From assembly GCA_019359045.1 (NCBI GenBank), contig JAHHIA010000010.1:1-64000 (forward strand): a stretch of 64,000 nucleotides of DNA, given 5' to 3'. Below, in pieces: positions 17,099-26,326 of this stretch; the stretch's first letter is position 1; each line of letters starts with the position of its first letter. Source of the DNA: Scytolyngbya sp. HA4215-MV1. GTDB lineage: Bacteria; Cyanobacteriota; Cyanobacteriia; Leptolyngbyales; Leptolyngbyaceae. The translations under genes and the position numbers were made by a program. The notes beneath the pieces were generated by a model that was given only the letters and a program-made list of their open reading frames with translations, was not told the origin of the DNA and ran no database searches.

Positions 17099-17434
17099 AT
17101 GGTGTTTCTTGTGTTACCTCTAGTCATTGACGAAAACCAAATATTTACCTTCAAATTCTGGTTTAATGATGCGGTTCAAATCGGGATGCATTACCGGGGG
17201 GAATTGTATTGCCGCCTTCATGTTTACGCGATTCATGATCGTAGCAAGGTTTACCATCTAGCCTGCAAGCTTGATCAATATGATGCAATCATTGTGCTTT
17301 CTGCCGATGCCGAGACCTGTAGTTTGTGGGGAAGTTTGCGTTCTCCCCTGATCAAAAAGCTGTTGTTAACGCCTTCGCTTTTGACCTTGTCTAATTTCGC
17401 TACGGTTGTGTTAGAGGATGTCTCACAAGGCTGA
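17099..17434 (+). CDS. Hypothetical protein, 111 residues
   Basis: This frame is 111 residues with a coding-like, non-repetitive sequence (FTFKFWFNDAVQIGMHYRG, LYCRLHVYAIHDRSKVYHLA, LDQYDAIIVLSADAETCSLW). It looks like a small alpha/beta protein, with no membrane segment. No family recognised. It lies just after a pseudogene and before about 1 kb without genes, so it may itself be intact or the best-preserved piece of a decaying gene. ATG at 17099 is assumed, and a GTG at 17110 is out of frame. Confidence 0.45.
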   Translation: MVFLVLPLVIDENQIFTFKFWFNDAVQIGMHYRGELYCRLHVYAIHDRSKVYHLACKLDQYDAIIVLSADAETCSLWGSLRSPLIKKLLLTPSLLTLSNFATVVLEDVSQG

Positions 17435-18510
17435 TATTCCAGTTTCCAAGCAGTTTTGGTCTGGTAAAGCTTTGTAACGAGATCGTATTGTCAGGTTCTC
17501 TTTTGCTAAATCCGTCAACCCAAAATTGGTAAACTCGCTTGTGGGAAAGCGATTTGGACATCCATAGAATTTCTGGGTACCGGTTAAGTTCATTGAAATG
17601 GCTGAAGGCAGTTACGCCATTTATCTAGAACCATAAAAACGGTTTTCACTAGCCTGGACGCAAACAGTAATTTAGTGTAACACTAGCTCTATCGGTTGAA
17701 GTTCAAGCTGATGTGGCATTAGAATCTCACTCTTAAGATGTATGAGTCCAGTTGATTGCTGGGACATCTTCTTAAGACTTGTCTGATGAGCATCTAGAGC
17801 CATTTGTCAAAATCGGTTTTGTGTTTCGGATTAAACACCTATCTGAATGTTTGCCTATGGATTAGATTCTTAGAGCAGGTTAAAAGAGATTCTGTTTCCA
17901 ATCTGGTGCTGTACTTAAGGCTTCAGCGTTTTAAGTTTGGAATCAATGTCCTTCAATGCCTTTCTGATTGAAAAATCCCGAAAGAAAGTTATTCAAGCTC
18001 CTGCATCTTCAGATTTTCCGGATATATACTATAGTCTTGCACTAGTTAACAGAGCAGTTCTCTGCTCTGGATTGCTATTTTTGCAGCGAGAATCAGAATG
18101 GTGCAATTTCTGTAAGAAAAGCTACAATCGGGTAGATCTTTAAATGATCCAATGTTCATAACACCCAGGTTGGTGCCTCTACCGAACGCTGCTGTCTTGG
18201 AGAGGCTATCTGTTTTTTGTTAGATGGTGGCAGTTCGTTTGCATTGCAGCGATTAGTGCCAATCCCTTAAATTCTTTCCTTCAGGAAGTGACTTTATAAA
18301 GTAGCTTAATGATCCGCCGTTTGAAGTAAACGAGGCAGTCTAGTTTGAAGAGGCAAATGCTTCTCAAGATAGAATCCATTGTTGCTAAAAGCAGGAGCGT
18401 TTGTTTCTTTAGAGAGCCTTGCTGATGGTCAGCTTTTCTGAAGTGGGCTTTATTGCATACTTCAGCGATCGATTCGCTAATTTCTGATTAAGGAGCATGA
18501 GGAACGCGGC
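17435..18510. other. 1.1-kb region without a convincing gene, upstream of the sigma factor
   Basis: Nothing coding-like persists here. Short stretches such as 17530-17640 (RFGHP / FWVPVKFIEMAEG-like in one frame) are interrupted by stops and may be remnants. A 68-codon frame at 17937-18143 lacks family resemblance. Principal sigma factor genes of cyanobacteria often have long leaders with several promoters, and the region most likely carries those. TATACTATAGT near 18028 is a possible -10 area. No RNA gene recognised. Confidence 0.4.
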
Positions 18511-19656
18511 ATGACCCAGGCCAATAAAGTACTCGAAGCGATGGAGTTGTTAGGTGACGCTTCTGGTGAACCACCTGAGAGCGATTTAGAACTCTTCATT
18601 GACGAGGAAGACGATCAGGATGATGCTTTGGATGTGAGTCCTGACGAAGGTGGTGGCAAAACTGGTCGTACCCGGTCTAATCGCCGCCGGGTGCAAACGA
18701 AGAAGAAGCACTACACCGAAGATTCGATTCGGTTGTATTTGCAGGAGATTGGTCGGATTCGTCTGCTGAGAGCGGATGAAGAGATTGAGTTGGCTCGTAA
18801 AATCGCAGATTTATTGGAGCTAGAACGGATCAGAGAAAATCTGTTTCGTAAACTAGAGCGTGACCCTCAAGACAGAGAGTGGGCAAATGAAGTCAATATG
18901 GCGCTGCCTGCTTTCCGTCATCGTCTGCATGTGGGCAGAAGAGCCAAAGATAAGATGGTCCAGTCGAACCTGCGATTGGTGGTCTCAATTGCCAAGAAGT
19001 ATATGAATCGGGGATTATCCTTCCAGGATCTGATTCAGGAAGGTAGTCTGGGTCTGATTCGTGCGGCTGAAAAGTTTGATCACGAGAAGGGCTATAAGTT
19101 TTCTACTTATGCAACTTGGTGGATTCGGCAGGCAATTACTCGGGCGATCGCTGACCAGTCTCGGACGATTCGACTTCCGGTTCACCTTTATGAAACCATT
19201 TCTCGGATTAAAAAGACAACCAAGTTGCTTTCTCAAGAAATGGGGCGTAAGCCAACTGAGGAAGAGATTGCAACTCGGATGGAGATGACGATCGAGAAGT
19301 TGCGCTTTATTGCCAAGTCGGCTCAACTGCCGATTTCTTTGGAAACGCCGATCGGGAAAGAAGAAGATTCTCGCTTGGGCGACTTTATTGAGTCTGATGG
19401 TGAAACACCGGAAGATCAAGTTTCCAAGAATTTGCTGCGAGAAGATCTAGAAAGTGTGCTGGATACGCTCAGTCCTCGTGAACGCGATGTGCTACGTCTG
19501 CGCTATGGTCTAGATGATGGGCGCATGAAGACATTGGAAGAGATCGGTCAGATTTTCAACGTAACTCGTGAGCGCATTCGGCAAATTGAAGCCAAGGCTC
19601 TACGGAAGTTGCGTCATCCTAACCGGAATAGTGTTCTGAAAGAATACATTCGTTAA
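18511..19656 (+). CDS. sigA: Principal RNA polymerase sigma factor SigA (group 1)
   Basis: The 381-residue sigma-70 factor starts with an acidic region ([14 protein letters not shown]) and a basic linker. Then come region 1.2 ([25 protein letters not shown]), region 2 with the core- and -10-binding helices ([50 protein letters not shown]), region 3 ([15 protein letters not shown]) and region 4 ([38 protein letters not shown]). These directly read -10 and -35 elements at housekeeping promoters. The short acidic N-terminus and full regions are those of cyanobacterial RpoD1/SigA rather than group 2 factors. A terminator follows. Confidence 0.93.
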   Translation: MTQANKVLEAMELLGDASGEPPESDLELFIDEEDDQDDALDVSPDEGGGKTGRTRSNRRRVQTKKKHYTEDSIRLYLQEIGRIRLLRADEEIELARKIADLLELERIRENLFRKLERDPQDREWANEVNMALPAFRHRLHVGRRAKDKMVQSNLRLVVSIAKKYMNRGLSFQDLIQEGSLGLIRAAEKFDHEKGYKFSTYATWWIRQAITRAIADQSRTIRLPVHLYETISRIKKTTKLLSQEMGRKPTEEEIATRMEMTIEKLRFIAKSAQLPISLETPIGKEEDSRLGDFIESDGETPEDQVSKNLLREDLESVLDTLSPRERDVLRLRYGLDDGRMKTLEEIGQIFNVTRERIRQIEAKALRKLRHPNRNSVLKEYIR

Positions 19657-19709
19657 GATTGATTCCGGTCTTTTCTAGTCAATTGATTGTTTTCCAGTCA
19701 AATTTATTG

Positions 19710-19745
19710 GGGTTGGTAGGATAATTTCCACCAACCCTCTTTGTT
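19710..19745 (+). terminator. Rho-independent terminator of sigA
   Basis: GGGTTGGT (19710-19717) pairs with ACCAACCC (19730-19737) around a 12-base loop and is followed by TCTTTGTTT, 53 bases after the sigA stop. Confidence 0.75.
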
Positions 19746-19807
19746 TAAGGATGTTTTATGAGGGATGGGATTGTCCTGTTGGGGTTGTTGTGGCTGTTAA
19801 AGTCTGT

Positions 19808-19832
19808 AAAAAAGGAACCCTTTAGGGTTCCT
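19808..19832 (-). terminator. Rho-independent terminator of the hlip gene
   Basis: On the minus strand AGGAACCC-TAAA-GGGTTCCT forms a perfect 8-bp stem (19813-19820 with 19825-19832), directly followed by six T residues (AAAAAA at 19808-19813 on the plus strand). It is the textbook form, about 50 bases beyond the hlip stop. Confidence 0.88.
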
Positions 19833-19883
19833 AAGATTGATTTGAGATTGCTTGAGGTTAATAGAGGTTTTGCGAACTAGAAC

Positions 19884-20060
19884 TTATAGCAGTCCTAGAA
19901 AGCTGAGAACACCCTGTCCAGTCACAAATTCAGTGATTAGGGCGGCTGCAAAACCAATCATGGCAAATCGTCCGTTCCAAATTTCTGCTTGAGGAGTAAA
20001 GCCGAACTTCCAAGCGTTCCGATCTTCGGTCACAGAAGTAACTTTTTGAGTATCTTGCAT
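19884..20060 (-). CDS. hli: High-light-inducible (HLIP/Scp) one-helix protein
   Basis: This 58-residue protein begins [13 protein letters not shown] and contains the HLIP/LHC-like helix [20 protein letters not shown]. The chlorophyll-ligand Glu and Asn and the Arg of the ExxNGRxAMxG motif are all present, followed by [11 protein letters not shown]. HLIPs sit in the thylakoid membrane, bind chlorophyll and carotenoid, and dissipate energy or help photosystem II assembly under stress. The size is normal for the single-helix form. It is divergent from the amine permease and has its own strong terminator. Expression under high light is expected from the family but not visible in the sequence. Confidence 0.95.
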   Translation of the reverse strand: MQDTQKVTSVTEDRNAWKFGFTPQAEIWNGRFAMIGFAAALITEFVTGQGVLSFLGLL

Positions 20061-20243
20061 AACTGGCTCTCTAAGTCTAGGACTATTAATTAATGTAAAC
20101 CATTTTGAAGTGAAGTGTCAAATTGTGTATGAAAATTTTCGAAAAAGTTGAAGCTGAGCTAATTGTTTAAGAGTATCTAGAACATCGAAATTTTGGTGCT
20201 GGGTGTGTTATGTACTACTGCATGACTCAGCGGTGATGGTTGT

Positions 20244-21764
20244 ATGACTGAACAAAAAACGAAAGGAATTGTCCGCTACGAAAGTGTTGATGATGGCTAT
20301 TTAGAGAAACGTCAGCTCAAGAGAAGTGCTGGTTGGATCTTACTCTGGGCATTAGGGGTAGGAGCTGTAATTTCGGGTGACTTTTCTGGGTGGAACTTTG
20401 GGCTGGCAGTGGGTGGATTTGGTGGGTTGGCGATCGGTACGTTTTTGATGGCAGCTATGTATGTCTGCATGGTCTATAGCATTGCAGAGCTGTCGGCAGC
20501 ACTACCTCATACAGGTGGCTTTTATTCCTTTACTCGCAATGCGTTTGGTCCGGTGGGGGGCTTTATCTGCGGGGTTACAGACACCATTGAATATGTGATC
20601 ACGCCTGCGGTTGTGGTCTTTTTCATCGGCAGCTATATGAACACCTTGCTGCCGAGTGTGCCCCTGGCTGTCTGGTGGGTATTGTTCTATGCGGTGTTTG
20701 TGTTTATCAATATTAGAGGGGTGGAGCTGACCTTAAAGGCAGGGCTGGTTGTGACTGCGCTGGCAGCAGCGATTCTGGTGATTTTTTTCGTTGCTGCTAT
20801 TTTTTCAGGCAAGTTTCAACCAGAGTTACTGTTCAATATTCCCCCTGAGGGTACCAATCCCAAGTGGCTACCTTTTGGTTGGGGAGGGGTGTTTAAGTCC
20901 TTACCTTATGCTATCTGGTTTTATCTGGCGATCGAACAACTGCCTCTGGCAGCCGAAGAAGCTCACGATACCGTACGAGATATTCCTAAGGCTTTGAACT
21001 GGGGGATTATTACCCTACTGTTGCTTTCGCTGTTTGTGTTGATCCTCAATCCGGGTCTGTCAACATCGTTTACCGATCCTACGACAAAAGAGGTATTTAC
21101 AGGGGCGGCAGCCATTAGTAAAACCGGTGCCCCGATTGCTGATGGGTTTAAAGCCATCTTTGGTGAGGGGGCTGTTTTTACCACCTTAACGACCTTAGCA
21201 GTGGCGGGTCTGATTGCCAGTTTCCACACGATTATCTATGCCTATGGACGGGTATTATTTTCTCTGTCCCGCGCAGGTTATTATCCACGCTGGATTTCAA
21301 TTACCAGTCGATGGCACACTCCGGCGATCGCCTTGATTGTGGGGGCAGTGATTGGCTTGGCTTGTATCTTTATTCTGGACAAGATAGGTCAAACAGCCCT
21401 GATTGGCAGCACCCTGATTAATATGGCAGTGCTGGGTGCGGTGATTTCTTATGCGACCGTGATGATTAGTTATATCAAGCTCAAAGTTGATCGCCCCGAT
21501 CTCGAACGTCCCTATCGCAGTCCCTTAGGAATTGGGGGCGCAGCGGTGGGGGCATCGCTTGCGATTGTTGCCCTGCTTGCCTGCTTTGCTGACCCAACTT
21601 ATCAACCTGCTGTGATATGGGTTGTCATTTTTCTAGCTGTCATGCTTGTCTATTTCTTTGGTTACTCGCGCAATAAACTGGTGGCTCGTGCCCCAGAGGA
21701 GGAAGAAGCACTGCTGCAAAGGGCTTTGCAAGAAATTGAACAACCTGAAGTGTTAGGCAAGTAA
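20244..21764 (+). CDS. APC-family amine/amino-acid permease (ethanolamine permease-like)
   Basis: The 506-residue protein has about 12 membrane helices. Its N-terminal half closely follows ethanolamine permeases: LKRSAGWILLWALGVGAV, SGDFSGWNFGLAVGGFGGL, MVYSIAELSAALPHTGGFYS and FGPVGGFICGVTDTIEYV. It should carry an amine or amino acid into the cell by proton or ion coupling. It is the first gene of an operon with an aldehyde dehydrogenase (3 bases downstream) and a glutamine-synthetase-like ligase. That context supports an amine such as ethanolamine over a standard amino acid. Substrate is inferred. Confidence 0.85.
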   Translation: MTEQKTKGIVRYESVDDGYLEKRQLKRSAGWILLWALGVGAVISGDFSGWNFGLAVGGFGGLAIGTFLMAAMYVCMVYSIAELSAALPHTGGFYSFTRNAFGPVGGFICGVTDTIEYVITPAVVVFFIGSYMNTLLPSVPLAVWWVLFYAVFVFINIRGVELTLKAGLVVTALAAAILVIFFVAAIFSGKFQPELLFNIPPEGTNPKWLPFGWGGVFKSLPYAIWFYLAIEQLPLAAEEAHDTVRDIPKALNWGIITLLLLSLFVLILNPGLSTSFTDPTTKEVFTGAAAISKTGAPIADGFKAIFGEGAVFTTLTTLAVAGLIASFHTIIYAYGRVLFSLSRAGYYPRWISITSRWHTPAIALIVGAVIGLACIFILDKIGQTALIGSTLINMAVLGAVISYATVMISYIKLKVDRPDLERPYRSPLGIGGAAVGASLAIVALLACFADPTYQPAVIWVVIFLAVMLVYFFGYSRNKLVARAPEEEEALLQRALQEIEQPEVLGK

Positions 21765-21767
21765 GAC

Positions 21768-23213
21768 ATGGGTTCGCATCTTCAAGAATTGCTGCTGATT
21801 GGGGGCGATCTCGTCCCCGCTGCTTCTGGTCTGCAGGCCGATTTGGTTGATCCCGCAACAGGAGAAATCTGGGCAGCAGTGGCGGCAGGTGGGGTAGAAG
21901 ACATTGATCGCGCTGTTCAGGTGGCGGATCAGGCTCGCGCTAGTTGGCGTAAAGTCAACAGTCACGATCGCACCCGCATTCTGTTGAATTTGGCAAATTT
22001 AATTCGAGCGCAGGGGGAAGCGCTGGCTCAACTAGAAAGCCGTAATGTGGGTAAGCCGATCCGAGAAGCCAGAGAGGAAGTAGGACTGGCAGCAGATTGT
22101 TTTGAATACTATGCCGGAGCCATTAATAAAATTGGCGGACAGACGATTCCGGTCGCAGCGGCTGGGATCAGTATGACGTTGCGGGAGCCTGTAGGGGTCT
22201 GTGGCTTAATTGCTCCCTGGAATTTTCCGATCGCCATTACAGCCTGGAAGGTTGCTCCAGCGCTGGCAATGGGAAACACGATCGTTCTCAAACCAGCATC
22301 CCAAACCCCATTGACTGCTTTACGGTTGGGAGAATTGGCGCTTCAGGCGGGAGTCCCCGCTGGCGTGTTTAACGTTATACCCGGCGTTGGGAATGTTGCC
22401 GGAGCGGCGTTAGCCAGCCATCCCTTGGTGCGAAAAGTTTCCTTTACCGGCTCAACCGAAATTGGCTCAGCGGTTATGAAGCTGGCAGCAGAGGACATTA
22501 AACGGATTACTTTGGAGCTGGGAGGAAAATCTGCTAACCTGGTTTTTGTCGATGCTGATCTGGACAAGGCGGTGCTCAAAGCGCTGTGGAGTGTTCTCGG
22601 CAATGCGGGACAGGATTGTTGTGCCCGATCTCGCCTCTTGCTAGAACGTCCTCTCTACGAAGAGTTTCTTTACCGCCTCAGCCACGAGTTTAAAAAGCTC
22701 AAGATCGGATTACCGCTGCAAGAAGAAACAGAGATCGGTGCTTTGATCTCGCTGGCGCATCGTGATCGGGTACAACATTACATTGAACTGGGCAAGCAAG
22801 AAGGGGCAACTTTGGTTTGTGGGGGCATGATCCCTTCTCAAGATGAATTTAGAGGTGGCGCGTTTCTGCAACCCACGCTCTTTGCGGATGTTGATCCCAA
22901 CATGAAAATTGCCCAGGAAGAAATTTTTGGTCCTGTGCTCTGCGCTATTCCGTTTGATACCGAGGAAGAAGCGATCGCGATTGCCAACCAGAGCTTGTAT
23001 GGATTATCTGGCTCCATTTGGACGCGAGATATGGGGCGGGCATTGCGTGTGGCACGGGCGATCGAGACAGGGGTGCTCTCCATCAACACTGGGCACAGTG
23101 TTCACCTGGAAGCGCCCTTTGGCGGAGTCAAACGCAGTGGCTTAGGACGAGAACTTGGCTTAGCAGTGCTCGATCACTACAGCGAACTCAAAAGTATCTT
23201 TATTGCTGAATAA
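21768..23213 (+). CDS. NAD(P)-dependent aldehyde dehydrogenase
   Basis: The 481-residue enzyme has all ALDH landmarks: PWNFPIAITAWKVAPALAMG (cofactor), SFTGSTEIGSAV, ELGGKSANLVF with the general-base Glu, the catalytic Cys in NAGQDCCARSR, and EEIFGPVLCAIPF. It is closest in look to betaine-aldehyde / gamma-glutamyl-aminoaldehyde dehydrogenases. It starts 3 bases after the permease stop and is followed 30 bases later by a glutamine-synthetase-like ligase, so the three are almost certainly one transcript. The likely substrate is the aldehyde of a gamma-glutamylated amine. Betaine aldehyde is an alternative. Confidence 0.9.
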   Translation: MGSHLQELLLIGGDLVPAASGLQADLVDPATGEIWAAVAAGGVEDIDRAVQVADQARASWRKVNSHDRTRILLNLANLIRAQGEALAQLESRNVGKPIREAREEVGLAADCFEYYAGAINKIGGQTIPVAAAGISMTLREPVGVCGLIAPWNFPIAITAWKVAPALAMGNTIVLKPASQTPLTALRLGELALQAGVPAGVFNVIPGVGNVAGAALASHPLVRKVSFTGSTEIGSAVMKLAAEDIKRITLELGGKSANLVFVDADLDKAVLKALWSVLGNAGQDCCARSRLLLERPLYEEFLYRLSHEFKKLKIGLPLQEETEIGALISLAHRDRVQHYIELGKQEGATLVCGGMIPSQDEFRGGAFLQPTLFADVDPNMKIAQEEIFGPVLCAIPFDTEEEAIAIANQSLYGLSGSIWTRDMGRALRVARAIETGVLSINTGHSVHLEAPFGGVKRSGLGRELGLAVLDHYSELKSIFIAE

Positions 23214-23243
23214 TCGCCGAATAAGCCTTTTCGAGGAATCAAT

Positions 23244-24629
23244 ATGGCAAACTCTATTCGCGGTCTGCTCGATGTTGCTACCCTCACACAGATGATTGAG
23301 GATGAACAAATTGAAACTGTCCTAACAGTCATGCCCGACATGTATGGGCGGCTAATGGGCAAGCGTATTACCGGGCATTACTTTATCCAAGATGTCTTAG
23401 CGCAAAATATTCATGCTTGCGATTATTTACTCGCTTGCGATATGGAAATGGACCCTGTTCCTGGCTATGCCTTTACTAGCTGGGCAAGCGGGTATGGTGA
23501 TTTTCGCTTGATTCCGGATCTCAAAACGCTTCGAGTTGCTTCCTGGTTAGAAAAAACAGCGATTATCCTCTGTGATGTTTACAACGAGGAAGAAGACATT
23601 CCCATCAGCGTTGCTCCCCGCAATATCCTGCTCAAGCAATTAGATGCAGCAAAAGCCCAAGGCTACTATCCCATGGGGGCGTCAGAACTGGAGCTTTATA
23701 TCTTTGCAGATTCCTATGAATCTGCTCGTCGTAAGCACTATCACGATTTAGAAACGATCGGGCACTATATTGAGGACTACCATATCTTCCAGGGCACCAA
23801 AGAAGAATTTCTCGTCGGTGCGATTCGCAAACATTTAGATCGCTCAGGGATTCCGGTCGAATTTTCCAAAGGAGAATGGGGACCCGGACAGCAAGAGATT
23901 AACTTGCGCTACGCTGACTTTCTCGAAATGTGCGATCGGCATGTTCTCTACAAACACGTTGCCAAAGAGATTGCCTGGCAAAACGACGTTGCCATTACCT
24001 TCATGGCAAAGTGGGATGAGCGCTTTGCAGGTTCTAGTATGCATGTACATGCTAGCCTTTGGGATAAGGCAGGCAAAGCCTTGTTCCCAGGCAATGAAGC
24101 CTTTGGTCCGGTGCAATGTTCCCCGTTATTCCGCTGGTTTTTGGGGGGATGGATGACCCACATTCGGGAAATTTTTGCTTTCTACGCACCTTATCCCAGT
24201 TCTTATAAGCGCTACGTGGCAGGCTCTTTTGCCCCCACTGGCATTGCCTGGTCTTACGACAATCGAACAGCTGGCTTTCGGATCTTAGGGCATGGCTCTT
24301 CCCTGCGGCTAGAATGTCGTGCACCTGGTGCAGATGCCAATCCCTATCTCGCATATGCAGCAACCTTAGCAGCCGGGCTCGATGGTATCAAGAACCAAAT
24401 CGAACCCCCTGCGATGTTTGAGGGGGATGTCTACGAGGCTCGTGACTTACCCCAAGTTCCTTTCAGTCTCAACGAAGCGATTCATGAGCTAGAAAAAAGC
24501 GTATGGGCACGGGAAGCCTTTGGTGAGGGGGTGATCAATCACTACTTGCATTTCTTTCGCGTAGAGCAGCGCAAGTTTGATGAGGTCGTTACCAGTTGGG
24601 AGCGAGCACGCTATTTTGAACGAGCTTGA
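23244..24629 (+). CDS. Glutamine-synthetase-like gamma-glutamylamine ligase
   Basis: The 461-residue protein has the glutamine synthetase fold: DMYGRLMGKRITGHYF at the N-terminus, the metal-binding Glu motif GASELELYIF, WGPGQQEINLRY, SSMHVHASLWD (ATP/ammonia His region) and GSSLRLECRAPGADANPYL. It differs from housekeeping GlnA and resembles the GlnA4/PuuA group, which joins glutamate to ethanolamine or polyamines using ATP instead of making glutamine. The C-terminal Tyr-adenylylation motif (NLYDLP) is not preserved (VYEARDLPQVP instead). Position behind an amine permease and an ALDH supports an amine substrate. Which amine is not readable. Confidence 0.87.
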   Translation: MANSIRGLLDVATLTQMIEDEQIETVLTVMPDMYGRLMGKRITGHYFIQDVLAQNIHACDYLLACDMEMDPVPGYAFTSWASGYGDFRLIPDLKTLRVASWLEKTAIILCDVYNEEEDIPISVAPRNILLKQLDAAKAQGYYPMGASELELYIFADSYESARRKHYHDLETIGHYIEDYHIFQGTKEEFLVGAIRKHLDRSGIPVEFSKGEWGPGQQEINLRYADFLEMCDRHVLYKHVAKEIAWQNDVAITFMAKWDERFAGSSMHVHASLWDKAGKALFPGNEAFGPVQCSPLFRWFLGGWMTHIREIFAFYAPYPSSYKRYVAGSFAPTGIAWSYDNRTAGFRILGHGSSLRLECRAPGADANPYLAYAATLAAGLDGIKNQIEPPAMFEGDVYEARDLPQVPFSLNEAIHELEKSVWAREAFGEGVINHYLHFFRVEQRKFDEVVTSWERARYFERA

Positions 24630-24813
24630 GAGACTTATCTCACCTTAGATTACAGGTCTTGAGTTGCAGATTGCCAAAGCTTTAAGAAGTTAGCTTTTCA
24701 ATCAGTCTTTCGCTGTATAAATTTCTGAGGCTTATAAGAGTTCCAGCTTTAATCTTGGAGTGAGGCTGACGCCCCGTCATCCCCAGCTTCTTTCCGCTCA
24801 GGAACAAAGCAAG

Positions 24814-24851
24814 AGATAGAGGTCGTCCCCTACTCAAGGGAAGCTCTATCT
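24814..24851 (-). terminator. Inverted repeat between the ligase and nblA
   Basis: AGATAGAG (24814-24821) and CTCTATCT (24844-24851) pair, with an inner CCCT/AGGG stem, 14 bases past the nblA stop. No T-run on either strand. It is a probable shared end structure for the convergent transcripts. Confidence 0.5.
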
Positions 24852-24865
24852 AAGAGACACAAGCA

Positions 24866-25060
24866 TTAAAGATTAGGTCCTGCCTCCAGTCCCCACTGAT
24901 ACTTCAGAAAATGCTTGTACATTGCTTCACGCAGCATCATCTGCTCGTAGAGCTTGACCAGGAAGTCTTGAGCCTGTTCATGGCTCATCCTTTGAACCTG
25001 GGTCTCGAACGACCGGATACTGAATTGCTGCTCCAGAGAGAGTTCAATTGGTCGATCCAT
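24866..25060 (-). CDS. nblA: Phycobilisome degradation protein NblA
   Basis: The 64-residue protein is a clear NblA: IELSLEQQFSIRSFETQVQ followed by MSHEQAQDFLVKLYEQMMLRE and KHFLKYQWGL. NblA forms a helical-hairpin dimer that binds phycobiliprotein and Clp chaperone, and drives breakdown of the light-harvesting antenna when nitrogen or sulfur is short. It is preceded by AGGAG six bases from the ATG. It faces an operon apparently for amine nitrogen use, fitting a nitrogen-stress theme, though convergent transcription does not prove co-regulation. Confidence 0.97.
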   Translation of the reverse strand: MDRPIELSLEQQFSIRSFETQVQRMSHEQAQDFLVKLYEQMMLREAMYKHFLKYQWGLEAGPNL

Positions 25061-25085
25061 AGCTAACTCCTATTTGAGAGAGTAG

Positions 25086-25115
25086 GGATTACGAGGGTAA
25101 AACACTGATTGTCAA
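25086..25115 (-). promoter_or_regulatory. Possible nblA promoter
   Basis: On the minus strand TTGACA (25115-25110) is followed after 18 bases by TAATCC (25091-25086), about 25 bases before the nblA start codon. The -35 is perfect and the -10 weak. No clear GTA-N8-TAC NtcA site in the expected place was found by eye. Confidence 0.35.
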
Positions 25116-26326
25116 GTATTTGATTGTCACGTGTCTTAACCTGCAATTTGCTGGGTTACTCTAGGGTTCCCCTCACAAGGAATTTTGAGCAACCACTTGA
25201 TATTACAAAAGATAACAACCATTTGACAAAATGCCCATACCCCCCTGGTGTACTTTTCGAGAGTTTCATCTTACATCCGGAGATAGAACTTAGAAGAAAC
25301 CTGATATAGACTGGCTTTGAGGATGATTGACTGAAATTGCTTACTTTTTGAATTTTCAAGATTTGGAGAGATTTAATCGATTTGGTTTCATACACTACAA
25401 AACATCATCCTGCTCATTTTTAGGACGTTTTGCAGGGTTTATGTTCTCCGTTTATACGATAGAGAATAAGTTTCTGCCGTGCAGAATAACGACAAATTGG
25501 TACGTTGGATATGCTTTCGGGTGGCAGGCATTATTGGTGATCAATCAAGTATCTTGAGGGTTCTACATCATCCGAAAAAGCCATTCCGCTTATTTTGCTA
25601 TGAACTCTACCAAACTACCAGTATGTTTAGATACAAGTTAGATAGTTGAGTTTTAAAAAGCCTGAACTCCTTTTCCCAAGAGGATCTTGGTTGAAGTAGT
25701 TCCTTGTTAAGATCTTACAAATTCAGATTAATATAATAGGTTTAAATTTTTTGTGAAAACCGATGAGTAGGGGATTAAGGTTCTTACTAGAAAATTTTCT
25801 GATAATTTAGGGTCGATCGTAATTCGCGATGGAAGTGTTTGAATTTCTAGAAAATCTTTAATAGATTTAAACAGGGATTTATCCAAAAATCTACCTACTT
25901 GCCATGAACGCGAATCAATTAGGAAAGACCAGATTCGTCGCGATTGTCTGATCTTTAAAAAGACGAATCTAAGCTAAAAGAATTACTTATATAATCCGGT
26001 TTTAAAGCTGCTCGTACTGAGCCAGGTTGAGGTTTTTAGAGGATATCAATGTGAGTCTGAATGAGCTAAATAAAGCGCAAATTTAGATGCGGAAACCCTG
26101 CTGCCCTCGGTTCCTGATTGGTTGGGCATGACTATGGGGTAAGAGCTCCTACCAATCGCTCATACCAATATTGCAGGCTTCAAACTGTAAAATCTTGTGC
26201 CCTTTTGTTGTGGCAGAGAGATTGGAATGAGGGAAGTTTAAGAAGAAACTGCTCACCAAAGCCCCAGCTCAGATAATTGATGCTTTGAGAAGGGGACAAC
26301 CTATTCCTGCTAAGGTATCTAAATTC
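25116..26326. other. 1.2-kb A/T-rich region without a supported gene
   Basis: No gene or RNA is recognised between nblA and the PP2C gene. The middle (25560-26000) is strongly A/T-rich with frequent stops. A 76-codon frame at 25327-25557 has no family resemblance. Around 26240-26330 one plus-strand frame reads KKLLTKAPAQIIDALRRGQP, which looks coding-like but is short and may be a gene remnant. The region could hold a long nblA leader or a small RNA. Confidence 0.35.

Noticed and set aside
17937-18143. 68-codon frame before sigA
   Set aside because: No recognisable family, low-complexity residues, and it sits in an A/T-rich leader; probably chance.
25327-25557. 76-codon frame near nblA
   Set aside because: No family resemblance and atypical composition; not supported.
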